From Agrobacterium sp. RAC06 (GTDB lineage Bacteria > Pseudomonadota > Alphaproteobacteria > Rhizobiales > Rhizobiaceae): 64,000 nt of DNA. Below the pieces are notes generated by a model. It was not told the DNA's origin and did not search any database. It saw nothing but the letters and a program-made list of their open reading frames with translations. Made by a program: the position numbers and the translations under genes. This document shows, piece by piece, positions 45,035 through 55,447 of the stretch (positions are counted from its first letter, which is position 1; each line of letters starts with the position of its first letter). The stretch is taken from the NCBI RefSeq assembly GCF_001713475.1, contig NZ_CP016499.1:2418001-2482000 (forward strand), written 5' to 3'.

Positions 45035-45135
45035 AGAGCATTTCCGGCGAAAACGGAGCGCCGTCAATGCTCTATCATTTTGTTTATACGCAATTCCGGA
45101 CGCAAAACCGCTTCGCACTTTTGCTAGATTTGCTC
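45035..45135. repeat. RIME-like rhizobial intergenic mosaic element
   Basis: About 100 bp running from AGAGCATTTCCGG to TAGATTTGCTC, with the internal block CAATTCCGGACGCAAAACCG. The ends and internal palindromes match my memory of RIME1, an element scattered through Rhizobium genomes. It lies between def and fmt within an otherwise tight gene group. Confidence 0.65.
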
Positions 45136-45139
45136 GATA

Positions 45140-45652
45140 TCAGATCTTCTGACGGGCGGCCTTGGTGAACCTCTTGATCACCATCTCACGCTTCAGGCGG
45201 GAGATGTGGTCGATGAAGAGCACGCCGTTCAAATGGTCGATTTCATGCTGAAGGCAAGTGGCGAGCAGGCCGTCGGCCTCGGTCACCGTCTCCTTGCCGT
45301 CCCGGCCGAGCGACTTCACCGTGATCGAGGCCGGACGTTCAACCTCGGCGTAATAGTCCGGGATCGACAGGCAGCCTTCCTCGTAGACCGAGCATTCGTC
45401 CGAACTCTTGACGATCTCCGGATTGATGTAGACGAGCGGCGCCGGCTCTTCGCCTTCCTTGGCGAGATCGATCACCAGCAAACGGCGCGGCACGCCGACC
45501 TGGATCGCCGCAAGGCCGATGCCCGGCGCTTCGTACATGGTTTCGAGCATGTCATCGATCAACTGCTCGAGCTCGGCATCGACGCGCTCGATGGGCGCGG
45601 ATACCTGACGCAGCAGGGGATCGGGCAGGATGATGAGAGGCTTGATGGTCAT
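45140..45652 (-). CDS. def: Peptide deformylase
   Basis: Metalloenzyme removing the formyl group from nascent proteins. The 170-residue protein has all three motifs: [17 protein letters not shown] and QHEIDHLNG. The ribosome site AAGGGAG is strong. It is paired with fmt by function and order, although a RIME-like element intervenes. Confidence 0.97.
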   Translation of the reverse strand: MTIKPLIILPDPLLRQVSAPIERVDAELEQLIDDMLETMYEAPGIGLAAIQVGVPRRLLVIDLAKEGEEPAPLVYINPEIVKSSDECSVYEEGCLSIPDYYAEVERPASITVKSLGRDGKETVTEADGLLATCLQHEIDHLNGVLFIDHISRLKREMVIKRFTKAARQKI

Positions 45653-45682
45653 GGTCTCCCTTAGCGCAACTTCCCCACGGAG

Positions 45683-45707
45683 GAAACGGAAAAAACGCTT
45701 CCGTTTC
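45683..45707 (-). terminator. Hairpin between chemoreceptor gene and def
   Basis: GAAACGGAA (45683-45691) and TTCCGTTTC (45699-45707) form a perfect 9-bp stem with a 7-base loop in the 72-bp gap. It is probably the terminator of the chemoreceptor gene, although T residues on the minus strand lie in the loop, not after it. Confidence 0.4.
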
Positions 45708-45724
45708 TCCGATTCTGAGCCGGA

Positions 45725-47227
45725 TCAGGCGACCCGTCGTTCCATGATGCGACGCCCCTGCGGGGCTGCGTCGGCACGGGTGCGGATCTGAGACAACTGC
45801 TCGACGAGACCGGCGACCTCGGCCCGCAGGCGGCGCGTCTCGTCCGACGTGCGCTCGACCATGTCGCTGTTCTCGTGGGTCAGGAGATCCATGTTGCGGG
45901 TCGCCTGGTTCACTTCATTGAGGCCGATCGCCTGGTCCTTGGCCGCGGTCGCGATGTCGGAGACGAAGGTGTCGATCGCATCGATGCGCGTGATGATGTC
46001 GGTCAGGGCTTCGCCGGTGCCGGTGACAAGACCGACGCCTTCCTTCACCTGGGCGGAGCTCTGGGAAATCAGCTGCTTGATTTCCTTCGCCGCATCGGCT
46101 GAGCGCTGGGCAAGCTGGCGGACTTCCTGGGCGACCACGGCAAAACCCTTGCCGGCATCGCCAGCGCGTGCTGCTTCGACGCCGGCGTTCAGCGCGAGCA
46201 GATTGGTCTGGAAGGCGATTTCATCGATCACCCCGATGATCTTGGAGATCTCAGTGGAGGACTTTTCGATCGCATCCATGGCGGAGACAGCCTTCGACAC
46301 GACCGTACCTGACGTCTTCGCCTGCTGCTGCGTATCGCGCACTTCCTGCGAGGCACGCTCGGCATTGGCTGCCGTCTGACTGACGCTGACGGACAGCTGC
46401 TGCAAGGCGGTGGAGCTTTCCTGCACGCCGCTGGCCTGGCGGGTCGTGCGGCTCGCCAGTTCGCTCGAGGCGTGAGCGATCGCATCGGTTCCGCTCAGAA
46501 TGCCTTCCGAGGCGCGGCGGATCGCGGCAAAGGAAACGTTCAGGCGATCGACCGTATCGTTGTAATGCCCTGCCATCTCCTTGAAGTTCTCAGGCAGGTC
46601 CGTGGTCATGCGGGCTTCGAAGTCACCTTGGGCCAGCGATTCCAGGCCACGACGCAGATGCTCCATGGCGATCGCCTGATCGGCCTCAAAACGGGCACGC
46701 TCTTCCTCGAGCGCCCGGCGCCGGCTTTCCAGCTCTTCCAGGTAGACGGAAATCGAATAGTCCATGTCGAGCATGGCGGCCTTGACCACGGCGCGCATCT
46801 TGTCGGCGAGCGAGGCGGCATGCTGTTTGCCGAACGGGAAAGGCCAGTGCTTGACCAGGATGCCGGCCAGAAGTTCGCCGACCAGCATCGAATAGCCGCC
46901 GATATACCAGCGAGGCTCGAGACCGATCCGGGCATGGGCCTTGCCGACAGCCGTGACCCCGCGCACGTAGTTTTCATCGAAATTGCCGCTGGCGACCTTG
47001 TCCCAATGGCCGATCTGGGCGCTCTTTGCGCCATTCATATGGGCGCCATCGCGGAAATGCGCGGCGGTCTTCCCGGTCTTTGAAACCTTGGCGTAAAACT
47101 TGTCCAATGCCCCGCCCAGGACCTCCTTGATCGAAGGCCGAAGCTCGGCGAGCGTGCTGCGCGTCTTCTGATCGATCTCCAGGAATTCAAGACGTTCGGT
47201 GAGGTCGTTCTGAGTGTTCGAGGTCAT
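45725..47227 (-). CDS. Globin-coupled methyl-accepting chemotaxis protein
   Basis: A 500-residue soluble chemoreceptor with no membrane segment. Residues about 10-170 are a protoglobin/HemAT-like sensor, with candidate proximal haem His98 in [24 protein letters not shown]-like linker is followed by the signalling hairpin ([20 protein letters not shown] and [19 protein letters not shown]). No C-terminal CheR pentapeptide is present. It is likely an aerotaxis oxygen sensor. The start at 47227 has a poor ribosome site; longer in-frame reading is spurious. It is a tandem paralogue of the next gene. Confidence 0.92.
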   Translation of the reverse strand: MTSNTQNDLTERLEFLEIDQKTRSTLAELRPSIKEVLGGALDKFYAKVSKTGKTAAHFRDGAHMNGAKSAQIGHWDKVASGNFDENYVRGVTAVGKAHARIGLEPRWYIGGYSMLVGELLAGILVKHWPFPFGKQHAASLADKMRAVVKAAMLDMDYSISVYLEELESRRRALEEERARFEADQAIAMEHLRRGLESLAQGDFEARMTTDLPENFKEMAGHYNDTVDRLNVSFAAIRRASEGILSGTDAIAHASSELASRTTRQASGVQESSTALQQLSVSVSQTAANAERASQEVRDTQQQAKTSGTVVSKAVSAMDAIEKSSTEISKIIGVIDEIAFQTNLLALNAGVEAARAGDAGKGFAVVAQEVRQLAQRSADAAKEIKQLISQSSAQVKEGVGLVTGTGEALTDIITRIDAIDTFVSDIATAAKDQAIGLNEVNQATRNMDLLTHENSDMVERTSDETRRLRAEVAGLVEQLSQIRTRADAAPQGRRIMERRVA

Positions 47228-47296
47228 GATGTTATGAAGACTTTCGGTTTGGCTGGTATCAGTCAGAACTGCCACGCTTTGCTGAACAGTTCCTAA

Positions 47297-47323
47297 ACGG
47301 TCGCGCGGTTTCCGCGCGACCGT
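47297..47323 (-). terminator. Terminator of the upstream globin-coupled receptor gene
   Basis: ACGGTCGCGCGG (47297-47308) pairs perfectly with CCGCGCGACCGT (47312-47323) around a 3-base loop, then TTTAGG on the minus strand. The 12-bp stem separates the two receptor genes into independent transcripts. Confidence 0.7.
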
Positions 47324-47340
47324 GACGGGCAAGGGCCGGA

Positions 47341-48849
47341 TTACGAGGCCATGCGGTAGTTGCTGCCCGGGTTCGACGTCTGCATGCGGCTTCCGCTCGT
47401 CTTGAAACCTTGCAGCGCCTGGACGAGGCGCCCGGCCTCTTCCATCAGCGTCGCGGTCTGGGCCGAGCTTTCCTCGACCATGGCGGCGTTGCGCTGGGTG
47501 ATCTGATCCATCGACTGAACTGACGTGTTGACCTCGCGCAGGCCGCCGGACTGGTCGGCTGCGGCAAGCGCGATCTTGCCGACGATGTCGTTGATCTCGC
47601 CGATGCGAACGATGATCTTGCCGAGTGCATCGCCAGCATTGTTGACGAGGCCGACACCAGCTTCGACCTGTGTCGAGCTCTGCGAGATCAGGTTCTTGAT
47701 CTCGCGGGCGGCGTTGGCGCAACGCTGCGCAAGCTCACGAACTTCCTGCGCGACGACCGCGAAGCCACGCCCGGCCTCACCCGCACGGGCAGCCTCCACG
47801 CCGGCGTTCAGCGCCAGAAGGTTGGTCTGGAAGGCAATCTCGTCGATGACGCCGATGATCTTGGAAATCTCGTCGGAGGATTTCTCGATGGCCCCCATGG
47901 CGGTGACAGCGCGGGAGACAACCTCTTCGGAGACGCGGGCTTCCGTCAAGGCAGCACCGACGACCGTGGCAGCCTCCTTCGCGCCATCGGCGGTCAAGGT
48001 GACATTCTGGGTCAGCTCGTGCAGCGCGGCAGTGCTTTCCTCGAGACCCGCCGCCTGCTGCTCGGTGCGCTGTGCGAGATCATCGGTGGCATCGGAAATC
48101 GCAGTCGTCGACTTGAAGATTTCGTCGGCAGAATGGCGCACGGTCGTAATCGTCGCGCGCAGTGCATCGACCGACGCATTGTAGTCCTCGGCCATCTGCG
48201 CGAAATTGGCCGGCAGATCGTTCGGCAGCCGGGCTTCAAGATCGCCGGCAGACAGCTTGCCGAGTGCGCCGCGCAGGGCTGCGAGCGCCGTTGCCTGCTC
48301 GGCTTCCGCCTTCAGCCGGGCGTCTTCCGCAGCCTGACGCTGCTCGGCCAGGATCGCCAGATAGACGGAGATGGAATAGTCCATGTCGAGCAAGGCAGCC
48401 TTGACGACGACAGAGATCTCTTCAGCGAGCTGCTCGGAATTGCGCCGACCGAAACGGCTCGGCCAACGTTCGCGAACGACCGCATGTACGAGTTGCTCGA
48501 GAACGAGCGCATAACCACCGATATACCAGCGTGGCTCGAGGCCAATGCGCGCATGGGCCTTGCCGACCTTGGTGACACCCTCGACATAGCTATCCGTATA
48601 GTCTGCGGTGCCGACGATGCCCCAGTGTTCTTCCTGACGCTTCTTGGCACCCTTAATATGATCGTCGTTGCGAAAGAAAGCGGCGGTCTCTGGAACCTTG
48701 CGGATCTTGTCGTAGAATATTTCGAGTGCACCGCCGATGTTCTTGCGGATCAGCGGTCCAAGTCTTCGCAGAGTTTCCCTGCCCTTGTCGTCCAATCCCA
48801 GGAAGCGAAGACGGTTCTTCAGATCTGCATTTTCGGTTTGCGACGCCAT
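47341..48849 (-). CDS. Globin-coupled methyl-accepting chemotaxis protein (paralogue)
   Basis: A 502-residue soluble chemoreceptor built like its downstream neighbour: protoglobin domain with candidate haem His99 in [23 protein letters not shown]-like region, and signalling hairpin [20 protein letters not shown]. It lacks a CheR pentapeptide. The globin halves are clearly homologous but diverged, suggesting an old duplication and possibly different ligand affinity. The ATG at 48849 is used; a GTG at 48876 is also in frame and neither has a strong ribosome site. The 297-bp divergent gap to rmuC holds a small hairpin (48883-48898). Confidence 0.92.
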   Translation of the reverse strand: MASQTENADLKNRLRFLGLDDKGRETLRRLGPLIRKNIGGALEIFYDKIRKVPETAAFFRNDDHIKGAKKRQEEHWGIVGTADYTDSYVEGVTKVGKAHARIGLEPRWYIGGYALVLEQLVHAVVRERWPSRFGRRNSEQLAEEISVVVKAALLDMDYSISVYLAILAEQRQAAEDARLKAEAEQATALAALRGALGKLSAGDLEARLPNDLPANFAQMAEDYNASVDALRATITTVRHSADEIFKSTTAISDATDDLAQRTEQQAAGLEESTAALHELTQNVTLTADGAKEAATVVGAALTEARVSEEVVSRAVTAMGAIEKSSDEISKIIGVIDEIAFQTNLLALNAGVEAARAGEAGRGFAVVAQEVRELAQRCANAAREIKNLISQSSTQVEAGVGLVNNAGDALGKIIVRIGEINDIVGKIALAAADQSGGLREVNTSVQSMDQITQRNAAMVEESSAQTATLMEEAGRLVQALQGFKTSGSRMQTSNPGSNYRMAS

Positions 48850-49146
48850 GGCCGGTACTTCACTCTTCTGGTTCACAAAAACATCAGCGATTGCTGATAA
48901 GCGACATTCAGAGAATTCTAAAATGGTAAATGTTCAGTTGTCGGGGGAGAGCATATTTTTGCCTTCGCGAGCGTATCGCGGTCGCACTGAACGAAAAACG
49001 TCCAGATTTCCGGGGAAGGATTGATTATCGTCACATACTGAAGGCGCGTATTTTTTCGCTATAGCAACCTGTGACTTCCCGGCAAGGGAGACGTCCGTTC
49101 ACTCTTTGATCTGTTTTCGCGGTCCGAATCAGCTATCATCCCGCGC

Positions 49147-50370
49147 ATGACCCTTCTCGACATTCCGGCAGTGACCATCGGCTCAGTCACCCTTCAGCCC
49201 GCGTTCCTCATCGGCCTCGTGGCTCTTCTGTTTTTACTGCCGCTCGTCTTGATCGTCATCGCGACGATGCGGGCCGCACGTTTGCGCGCCGAATTGCGGG
49301 AAGAGACTGCACGGCGGGACGAAGCTGCGGAAGCGCGGCTTGCGGAACTGCTGAAGGCCCAGGCCGAAATGCAGGGACGGCTTGCAACCATGGCCGAAGT
49401 GTTCGGCAGCCGCCAGGCCGAGCTCAATCAGTCGATCAGCCAACGGCTTGATGGCATGACGCATCGGTTAGGCACGACGATCACCGAGCAGACCAAGTCG
49501 ACGCATGACAATCTGCGCACGCTGCAGGAGCGACTGGCGGTAATCGATGCCGCGCAGAACAACATCCAGTCGCTGGCCAAGGATGTCGTCGGCCTTCAGG
49601 CGATCCTGTCCAACAAGCAGACGCGCGGCGCCTTCGGCCAGTCGCGCATGGAGACGATTGTCGCCGACGGTCTGCCGATGGGCGCCTATGCGTTCCAGAC
49701 GACACTTTCCAACGGCTCGCGTCCCGACTGCACCATCCGGATGCCGAACAATTCGCCGCCACTGGTGGTGGATGCGAAGTTCCCACTCGAAGCCTGGAAC
49801 GTGATCCGGGAGACGGAAAATCCGGAACAGAAGAAGGCTGCCTCGCAGCAGTTCCGCCGGGATATGGAGGTGCATATCCGCGACATCTCGGAGAAGTACC
49901 TGATCCCCGGCGAGACCCAGGATATGGCCTTCCTGTTCGTGCCGTCGGAATCGATCTTCGCTGAGATCCACGAGAACTTCGAAGGCGTTGTGCAGAAAGC
50001 GCACCGGCAGAAGGTGGTGATCGTGTCGCCATCGCTGCTGATGCTGTCCATCCAGGTGATTCAGGCCGTACTGAAGGACCAGCGCATGCGTGAACAGGCG
50101 CACCTGATCCAGGGCGAAGTCATCCGATTGATGGAGGACCTTGGACGTCTGGACGACCGGACGCGAAAGCTTCAGAGCCATTTCCTCGCGGCCCAGAAGG
50201 ATGTCGAGATGATCATCACCTCCTCGGACAAGCTGGCAAAACGCGGCGCCAAGATCGAAGCCATGGAATTCGAAACACCCGGCGGACGAGAGGATGGCGA
50301 CGATGCGCCCAGCCGCGCCGTCGAGAGCCGCACGGGTCTACTCAAGCTCAGGGTTGTTGACGAGGACTGA
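49147..50370 (+). CDS. rmuC: DNA recombination protein RmuC
   Basis: A 407-residue protein that limits rearrangements at inverted repeats. It has one N-terminal TM (about 18-40), a long coiled coil (about 45-125), then the RmuC nuclease-like domain with LSNKQTRGAFGQ, VVDAKFPLEAW, the FLFVPSESIFAEI block and QVIQAVLKDQ. The start is ATG 49147. It lies near def in many rhizobia; here two chemoreceptor genes intervene. Confidence 0.94.
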   Translation: MTLLDIPAVTIGSVTLQPAFLIGLVALLFLLPLVLIVIATMRAARLRAELREETARRDEAAEARLAELLKAQAEMQGRLATMAEVFGSRQAELNQSISQRLDGMTHRLGTTITEQTKSTHDNLRTLQERLAVIDAAQNNIQSLAKDVVGLQAILSNKQTRGAFGQSRMETIVADGLPMGAYAFQTTLSNGSRPDCTIRMPNNSPPLVVDAKFPLEAWNVIRETENPEQKKAASQQFRRDMEVHIRDISEKYLIPGETQDMAFLFVPSESIFAEIHENFEGVVQKAHRQKVVIVSPSLLMLSIQVIQAVLKDQRMREQAHLIQGEVIRLMEDLGRLDDRTRKLQSHFLAAQKDVEMIITSSDKLAKRGAKIEAMEFETPGGREDGDDAPSRAVESRTGLLKLRVVDED

Positions 50371-50424
50371 GACCCGGTCCAAAAGAGCGCGACAGCCTAG
50401 AGCATTCAGGGAGGCACCGCGCTC

Positions 50425-51324
50425 ATGATCACCGTCTTCGGCTCCATCAACATGGACCTCGTTGCCACCACGCCCAGGCTGCCAAAGCCGGGTGAAACGG
50501 TCGCCGGGACGGGATTTGCAACGGCAGCGGGCGGCAAGGGTGCAAATCAGGCGCTGGCAGCCCGGCGCGCCGGGGCCGAGGTGCGCATGGTCGGCGCTGT
50601 CGGTCGCGACGAGTTCGCAGGCCCGGCGCTTGATCTTCTCGACAAGGCAGGCGCAATCCTTTCGGCCGTTGCCCGCGTCGATGGCCCGACCGGTACCGCG
50701 CTCATCCTGGTGGGGGGCGACGGCGAGAACATGATCGCCGTCGTGCCCGCCGCCAATGGCACCGTCAGCGCTGCGCAGGCCGAGAGCGCTATAGAGGGCA
50801 TGCAGGACGGCGATATCCTGATGGTGCAGCAGGAGGTGCCGGCAGGCTCCGTCGAGGCTGCGCTGAAGAGCGCGAAAGCACGGGGCGTCCGGACGGTGCT
50901 GAACATCGCACCCCTCACCCCGGAGACAGAAGACCTGGCGGCGCTTGCGGATATCGTCATCGCTAACGAAACCGAATTCGAACGGCTGGTCGGCCGTGAC
51001 AACCTGACAGGCGAAGAGCGGGAGCAGATCCTCCTCGACATGCATGGCAAGACCGGTCAGATCCTGATCGTCACCCTCGGCGCCGATGGCGTGATTGCTG
51101 CCGAAGGTGGCACTGTGCACCGGACCAAGGGCCTGAAGATCGTGCCGGTCGATACGGTCGGCGCTGGCGATACCTTCTGCGGCTATCTTGCCGCGAGCCT
51201 GGACGCTGGTCTTGCTTTCGGCGATGCGCTGCGCCGCGCAGCCGTCGCCGGATCGCTTGCTTGCCTCAAGGCCGGCGCCCAGCCGTCGATCCCCGTGGCC
51301 GCCGATGTGACGGCCTCGCTTTGA
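50425..51324 (+). CDS. rbsK: Ribokinase
   Basis: A 299-residue PfkB kinase that phosphorylates ribose. It has FGSINMDLVATTPRLPKPGE and the GGKGANQALAARR block typical of ribokinase, and the signature DTVGAGDTFCGYLAA. The ribosome site GGGAGG lies about 10 bases before the ATG. Along with the nucleoside hydrolase at 53.9 kb it could use ribose freed from nucleosides. Confidence 0.94.
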   Translation: MITVFGSINMDLVATTPRLPKPGETVAGTGFATAAGGKGANQALAARRAGAEVRMVGAVGRDEFAGPALDLLDKAGAILSAVARVDGPTGTALILVGGDGENMIAVVPAANGTVSAAQAESAIEGMQDGDILMVQQEVPAGSVEAALKSAKARGVRTVLNIAPLTPETEDLAALADIVIANETEFERLVGRDNLTGEEREQILLDMHGKTGQILIVTLGADGVIAAEGGTVHRTKGLKIVPVDTVGAGDTFCGYLAASLDAGLAFGDALRRAAVAGSLACLKAGAQPSIPVAADVTASL

Positions 51325-51325
51325 T

Positions 51326-51346
51326 ACTTAATCAGGCCGCTTAAGT
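51326..51346. promoter_or_regulatory. Inverted repeat upstream of the dCache chemoreceptor gene
   Basis: ACTTAA-N9-TTAAGT is a perfect inverted repeat just after the rbsK stop, with a third TTAAG at 51362. The spacing (N9) does not fit CtrA. It is a possible operator for the chemoreceptor gene at 51479. Confidence 0.3.
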
Positions 51347-51478
51347 CTGATTTATTGCCCGTTAAGCAATGGAACATAGCATCGGTCGCGATCGGGGTAT
51401 GCGAAAGCGTGCCCGGCCGCGCCATGACAGCGCGGAACGAATGTCCCTGCGTCCTGATCCTCAGTTTTCGAGGCTCCC

Positions 51479-53824
51479 ATGTTCGCCTTCTTTACCCGTT
51501 CGATCGCCGCCAAACTTCTGGTCGTCACCGGCGTTGCCATCGGACTTGTGCTTTTCCTTTCCAATCTCGTTCTGATTTCTCAGACCCGTGATCGGGTTCA
51601 TTCCCTGACAATGGAACAGGCCAATGCCGAGGCCAAATCCATCGCCCGCGAGATCGCCGGGGACATCGGCGAACTGGCAAGTGCCGCACGCACCATGTCC
51701 GGCGTCATCGGTCGCGGCCACGAAGGAAAATCGCTCGACCGCCAGGGGATCACGAACATCCTCAAGGCCAACCTTGAGCAGAACCCATTCGCCTTCGGAA
51801 GCTGGATGGCGGAGGAACCCCGCGCCATCGACGGTCAGAAGGATGAAATCAAGGGCAAGCTTGAGCTCTCCGCCAATGACGACGGTGACTTTACGCCCTA
51901 TTGGTCGAAAGATCGTAATGGCGACATTCAGTTCTCCACCTTCCGGGCGGACTATCCGGCAGAATGGTACGCACTCGCTGCCAAGAGCGGCAAAGGCGCG
52001 ATCACCGCACCCTATCTCGCCGAAGGCACCGACGTTCCGACGACGATGAGCTCTATTGCCTATCCGGTCTATTCCGGCGGCAAGCTGCTCGGCGTGACGG
52101 GCGTCGACATGTCCCTGCTTTCGCTCTCCGAGAAGCTCAAGGCGTTGAAGCCATTTGAAACCGGGCGTGTGCTGCTCGTGGCGCAAGGCGCGCAGTGGCT
52201 CGTGGCCCCGACTGACGAGCTTCTGATGAAGTCATACGAAGCCGAAGGGGCCGACGCCCTCAAGACTTCGCTGTCGAACGGAACCGGCAGCCTCGTACCA
52301 AATCTTTCCGACGCAAGCGGCGAAGGCTACGACCGCCTGCTCTACCCCTTTGCCGTTCCCGGCGTGAACGCCACCTGGGCGGTGATCATCGACATTCCGC
52401 ATGCTGCGATCAACGCACCGATCGAGGCACAGACCATGATGATGATCATTGGCGGCCTGATCGTACTTGCAGCCGTGATGCTGGCGCTGTTCCTTGCAGT
52501 GCGTTCGATCGCCCAGCGCCCGCTGCACGGGCTGGTCGGCGACGTCGAACGCATGACCAAGGGCGACTACGCCAGTGACGTTTCAAACCAAGATCGCCAG
52601 GATGAGATCGGTCTTGTCGCCAAGGCGCTCGACGGCTTCCGCCACAAGCTCGCCGAAAGCAACATGCTTGCCGCCGAAGCCGATGCACAGCGCAAGGCCG
52701 CTGAAGGCGAGCGCCGTCGCAACGAAGACGAACGCACTCAATCCGCTTCGGTGCAACAGCATGTCGTGACCGCGCTCGGAAGCGGTCTCGCGCAGCTCTC
52801 TCAGGGCAATCTCACCTATCGGATCGCCGACGAATTCCCGGGCGAGTATGCCGCCCTGAAGCGCGACTTCAACGATGCCGTGACAAGCCTCGAACAGGCG
52901 CTCGCCTCTGTGAACGGCAGCGTGGTCAACATCGCCGCCGGCACCAGCGAGATCTCCGAAAGCGCTGCAGACCTTTCCAAGCGAACCGAGCAGCAGGCGG
53001 CGAGCCTTGAGGAGACGGCGGCGGCTCTGAACGAGCTGACCGAACAGGTCAATTCGAGCGCCGACAATGCAGGGACAGCGGCAAACACCGTTTCGGTTGC
53101 AGTGAAGGATGCCGAAAAGTCTGGCGAGGTAGTACAGAAAGCAGTTGCCTCGATGCATGGCATCGAGCAGTCGTCGCAGGAAATCTCCCGCATCATCGGG
53201 GTCATCGACGAGATCGCCTTCCAGACCAACCTGCTCGCGCTCAATGCGGGCGTGGAAGCGGCGCGTGCCGGGGAAGCCGGAAAGGGCTTTGCCGTCGTCG
53301 CGCAGGAAGTCCGTGAGCTCGCCCAGCGTTCGGCAACGGCCGCCAAGGAGATCAAGGCGCTGATCAATGCCTCGGCCGCCCAGGTCAAGGACGGCGTCGA
53401 GCTTGTCGGCGAAGCCGGTCAGACGCTCGAAAAGATCGCCCAGCAGGTCATGCAGATCAACGGCCTCATCCGCCAGATCTCCGCTTCGGCAAGCGAACAG
53501 GCATCCGGCCTCAAGGAGGTCAATGCCGCCGTCAACCAGATGGACCAGGTGACCCAGCAGAACGCTGCGATGGTGGAAGAGACGACGGCGGCCAGCATGG
53601 CGCTGCGCAACGAGTCCGATACGCTGCGCGGCCTGGTGGCGAAGTTCCAGGTAACCGGCGCTGCTGCGCCAGTTGCGGCCCTGCGCGCTGCGGCGGAAAC
53701 GATGCGAAGCCCCGCAACCTCAACGGCTGCAAGCCCCAGAGCACCGGTCTATACGCCGGCCCCTCGCAAGATGGCGGCGGCAGGCGGCGCTGCGGCAAGT
53801 GCGGACAATTGGGAAGAGTTCTGA
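51479..53824 (+). CDS. Methyl-accepting chemotaxis protein with dCache sensor
   Basis: 781 residues: TM1 (about 8-30), a large periplasmic double-Cache domain (about 35-315), TM2 (about 318-342), HAMP, and signalling hairpin [20 protein letters not shown]. It ends in NWEEF, a CheR/CheB tethering pentapeptide, so it can assist adaptation of receptors lacking one. The sensor keeps the WY pair and the GVTGVD Asp of amino-acid Cache domains, but Ala rather than Arg sits two residues before that Trp, so the ligand is uncertain. It lies between ribokinase and nucleoside hydrolase genes. Confidence 0.94.
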   Translation: MFAFFTRSIAAKLLVVTGVAIGLVLFLSNLVLISQTRDRVHSLTMEQANAEAKSIAREIAGDIGELASAARTMSGVIGRGHEGKSLDRQGITNILKANLEQNPFAFGSWMAEEPRAIDGQKDEIKGKLELSANDDGDFTPYWSKDRNGDIQFSTFRADYPAEWYALAAKSGKGAITAPYLAEGTDVPTTMSSIAYPVYSGGKLLGVTGVDMSLLSLSEKLKALKPFETGRVLLVAQGAQWLVAPTDELLMKSYEAEGADALKTSLSNGTGSLVPNLSDASGEGYDRLLYPFAVPGVNATWAVIIDIPHAAINAPIEAQTMMMIIGGLIVLAAVMLALFLAVRSIAQRPLHGLVGDVERMTKGDYASDVSNQDRQDEIGLVAKALDGFRHKLAESNMLAAEADAQRKAAEGERRRNEDERTQSASVQQHVVTALGSGLAQLSQGNLTYRIADEFPGEYAALKRDFNDAVTSLEQALASVNGSVVNIAAGTSEISESAADLSKRTEQQAASLEETAAALNELTEQVNSSADNAGTAANTVSVAVKDAEKSGEVVQKAVASMHGIEQSSQEISRIIGVIDEIAFQTNLLALNAGVEAARAGEAGKGFAVVAQEVRELAQRSATAAKEIKALINASAAQVKDGVELVGEAGQTLEKIAQQVMQINGLIRQISASASEQASGLKEVNAAVNQMDQVTQQNAAMVEETTAASMALRNESDTLRGLVAKFQVTGAAAPVAALRAAAETMRSPATSTAASPRAPVYTPAPRKMAAAGGAAASADNWEEF

Positions 53825-53854
53825 GGTTCAGAGCCCAAGTCCAAATCCAAATCA

Positions 53855-53882
53855 AAGGGCGCTGCCGAGGCAGCGCCCTTAT
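53855..53882. terminator. Bidirectional terminator between chemoreceptor and nucleoside hydrolase
   Basis: AAGGGCGCTGC (53855-53865) pairs perfectly with GCAGCGCCCTT (53870-53880) around CGAG, flanked by A and T residues. It lies between convergent genes. Confidence 0.85.
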
Positions 53883-53890
53883 TCGTTTGA

Positions 53891-54835
53891 TCAAAGGCGG
53901 GCAAAGCGCTCGATCAACAGATCGAAGAAGCCGTCGGCATCGACGCTGCGCATGAAGGTCGCATTCGGCGTGCGGCCGGAGACGCGCCACCAGTCGACAA
54001 CGGTCATGCCGACCGTCAGCTCGGACTGAAGCTCGACTTCGACATTGCAATGACGTCCGCTGAAGAGTTCCGGCTTTAGAAGGTAGGCAACCACCGTCGG
54101 ATCATGTAGCGGGCCGCCATCCGAGCCGTATTTCTCCTCGTCGAAGCGCTCGAAGAATTCCAGCCACTCGACCATGACCTTGGCCGGCTTTGTGCCGAGC
54201 GCCGCCATGCGCGCAACGCGGGCCTTGGTGGTCATCAGCTGGTGGGTGACATCGAGCGGCATGATGGTGACCGGGATGCCCGAGCCGAGGACGGCAGCCG
54301 CGGCATGCGGATCGACATAGATGTTGAATTCGGCGGCCGGCGTGATGTTGCCCCCCTCGGAGAAGCCACCACCCATCATCACCAGTTCCTTGACGCGCGG
54401 GGCGATGTCCGGCGCCTTCTGAAGCGCAAGGCCGATGTTCGTCAGCGGGCCGAGCGTGCAGAGCGTGACGGTGCCTGCCGGCTCGTTGCGGACTGTCTCG
54501 ATGATGAAGTCCACGGCGTGCTGGCTCTGGACGGCCATTGTCGGTTCGGGGAGAACCGCACCATCAAGTCCGGTCTTGCCATGGACGTGTTCGGCTGTGA
54601 CGAGCGGGCGTACCATGGGCCGATCAGCCCCTTCGAAGACGCGCCGGTCGGTCTCGCCGCAGAGCTCGCAGACGATGCGGGCATTGCGGCTCGTCATCGT
54701 GAGGGGCACGTTGCCGGCGACCGTGGTGATGCCAAGCAGGTCGAGTTCATCCGGGCTCGCAAAGGCGAGCATGAGGGCGGCGGCATCGTCCTGACCGGGG
54801 TCGGTATCGATGATGATCTTGCGGGGTTCTGTCAT
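53891..54835 (-). CDS. Inosine/uridine-preferring nucleoside hydrolase
   Basis: A 314-residue IunH-family enzyme cleaving nucleosides to base and ribose. The calcium-binding N-terminal motif IIIDTDPGQDDAAALM, the TLGPLTNIGLAL block, MMGGGFSEGGN with AEFNIYVDPHAA, and the late HDPTVVAYLL His are all present. Gln replaces the usual aliphatic residue in DPGxDD. Products would feed ribokinase (50.4 kb). It is divergent from hsp20. Confidence 0.94.
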   Translation of the reverse strand: MTEPRKIIIDTDPGQDDAAALMLAFASPDELDLLGITTVAGNVPLTMTSRNARIVCELCGETDRRVFEGADRPMVRPLVTAEHVHGKTGLDGAVLPEPTMAVQSQHAVDFIIETVRNEPAGTVTLCTLGPLTNIGLALQKAPDIAPRVKELVMMGGGFSEGGNITPAAEFNIYVDPHAAAAVLGSGIPVTIMPLDVTHQLMTTKARVARMAALGTKPAKVMVEWLEFFERFDEEKYGSDGGPLHDPTVVAYLLKPELFSGRHCNVEVELQSELTVGMTVVDWWRVSGRTPNATFMRSVDADGFFDLLIERFARL

Positions 54836-54902
54836 GGAGCAATCCTAAAGTCGAAAGGCCGAGGCTTGGAACGCGGGTTCGCTTTTGTCAAGCAAGACAG
54901 TG

Positions 54903-54931
54903 CTTGTCGAGGGCCGTGCGATTTCCCATAT
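54903..54931 (+). promoter_or_regulatory. Heat-shock sigma (RpoH) promoter of hsp20
   Basis: CTTGTCG (54903-54909), 15 bases, then CCCATAT (54925-54931) matches the sigma-32-type pattern CTTG...CCCAT. It lies about 45 bp before the hsp20 start, the expected place for a heat-shock gene. Confidence 0.6.
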
Positions 54932-54975
54932 TTGGCAGACGACGACAGTCCTTGAGGGCTGCACAAGGGAATGAA

Positions 54976-55398
54976 ATGACGCGCAACAGACTGCCATCCG
55001 AAGCCTTCATCATCACCTTCGACACCGGCGACGGTAGCGCCTTTCGGCGCCCACGGGGTAGCGATGGCTACCCGCCCTATGACATCGAGCGACTGCCGCC
55101 GCAGAAAGGCAGCGAACGGCTGCGCGTGACGCTCGCCGTGGCAGGCTTCGCAGAGGACGAACTCGATGTCAGCGTGGAGGCCAGTCAGCTCGTGATTCGT
55201 GGCAAGCAGGCCGAACGCGAGGAGGCAGACTATCTCTTCCGAGGCATTGCCTCACGTCAGTTCCAGCGGGTCTTTGCCATCGAAGACGGCATGGAGGTGA
55301 CCGGGGCCTCGCTGAGAAACGGTCTTCTGGCAATCGAGATCATCCGCCATGATCCCGTGCATCTGGTAAGGAAAATTAACATCTCCACCGCAGAATGA
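54976..55398 (+). CDS. Small heat shock protein (Hsp20 family)
   Basis: A 140-residue holdase chaperone of the alpha-crystallin fold. VTLAVAGFAEDELDVSVEAS, LVIRGKQ and the LLAIEI strand with an I-x-I-like element are visible. The start at 54976 has AAGGGAA 5 bases before it; the frame is open to 54904 but that segment carries the promoter. It is followed by a DUF1150 gene, a common rhizobial pair. A sigma-32-like promoter lies upstream. Confidence 0.93.
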   Translation: MTRNRLPSEAFIITFDTGDGSAFRRPRGSDGYPPYDIERLPPQKGSERLRVTLAVAGFAEDELDVSVEASQLVIRGKQAEREEADYLFRGIASRQFQRVFAIEDGMEVTGASLRNGLLAIEIIRHDPVHLVRKINISTAE

Positions 55399-55447
55399 AG
55401 TTCGCGGCAATGTTCTGCCGCCTCTCCCTCATTCGCGGAGGATCGGA

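Noticed and set aside
47228..47722. N-terminal extension of the first globin-coupled receptor
   Set aside because: The extension runs through a 12-bp terminator hairpin and antisense-like sequence; the globin domain starts normally at 47227.
51326..51366. CtrA site upstream of the dCache chemoreceptor gene
   Set aside because: The TTAA boxes are 9 bases apart, not 7, so they do not fit the CtrA pattern.
54907..54975. ROSE-type RNA thermometer before hsp20
   Set aside because: No conserved UYGCU-type anti-SD element was visible; only a 6-bp CAGTCC/GGGCTG stem. A sigma-32 promoter explains heat control better.
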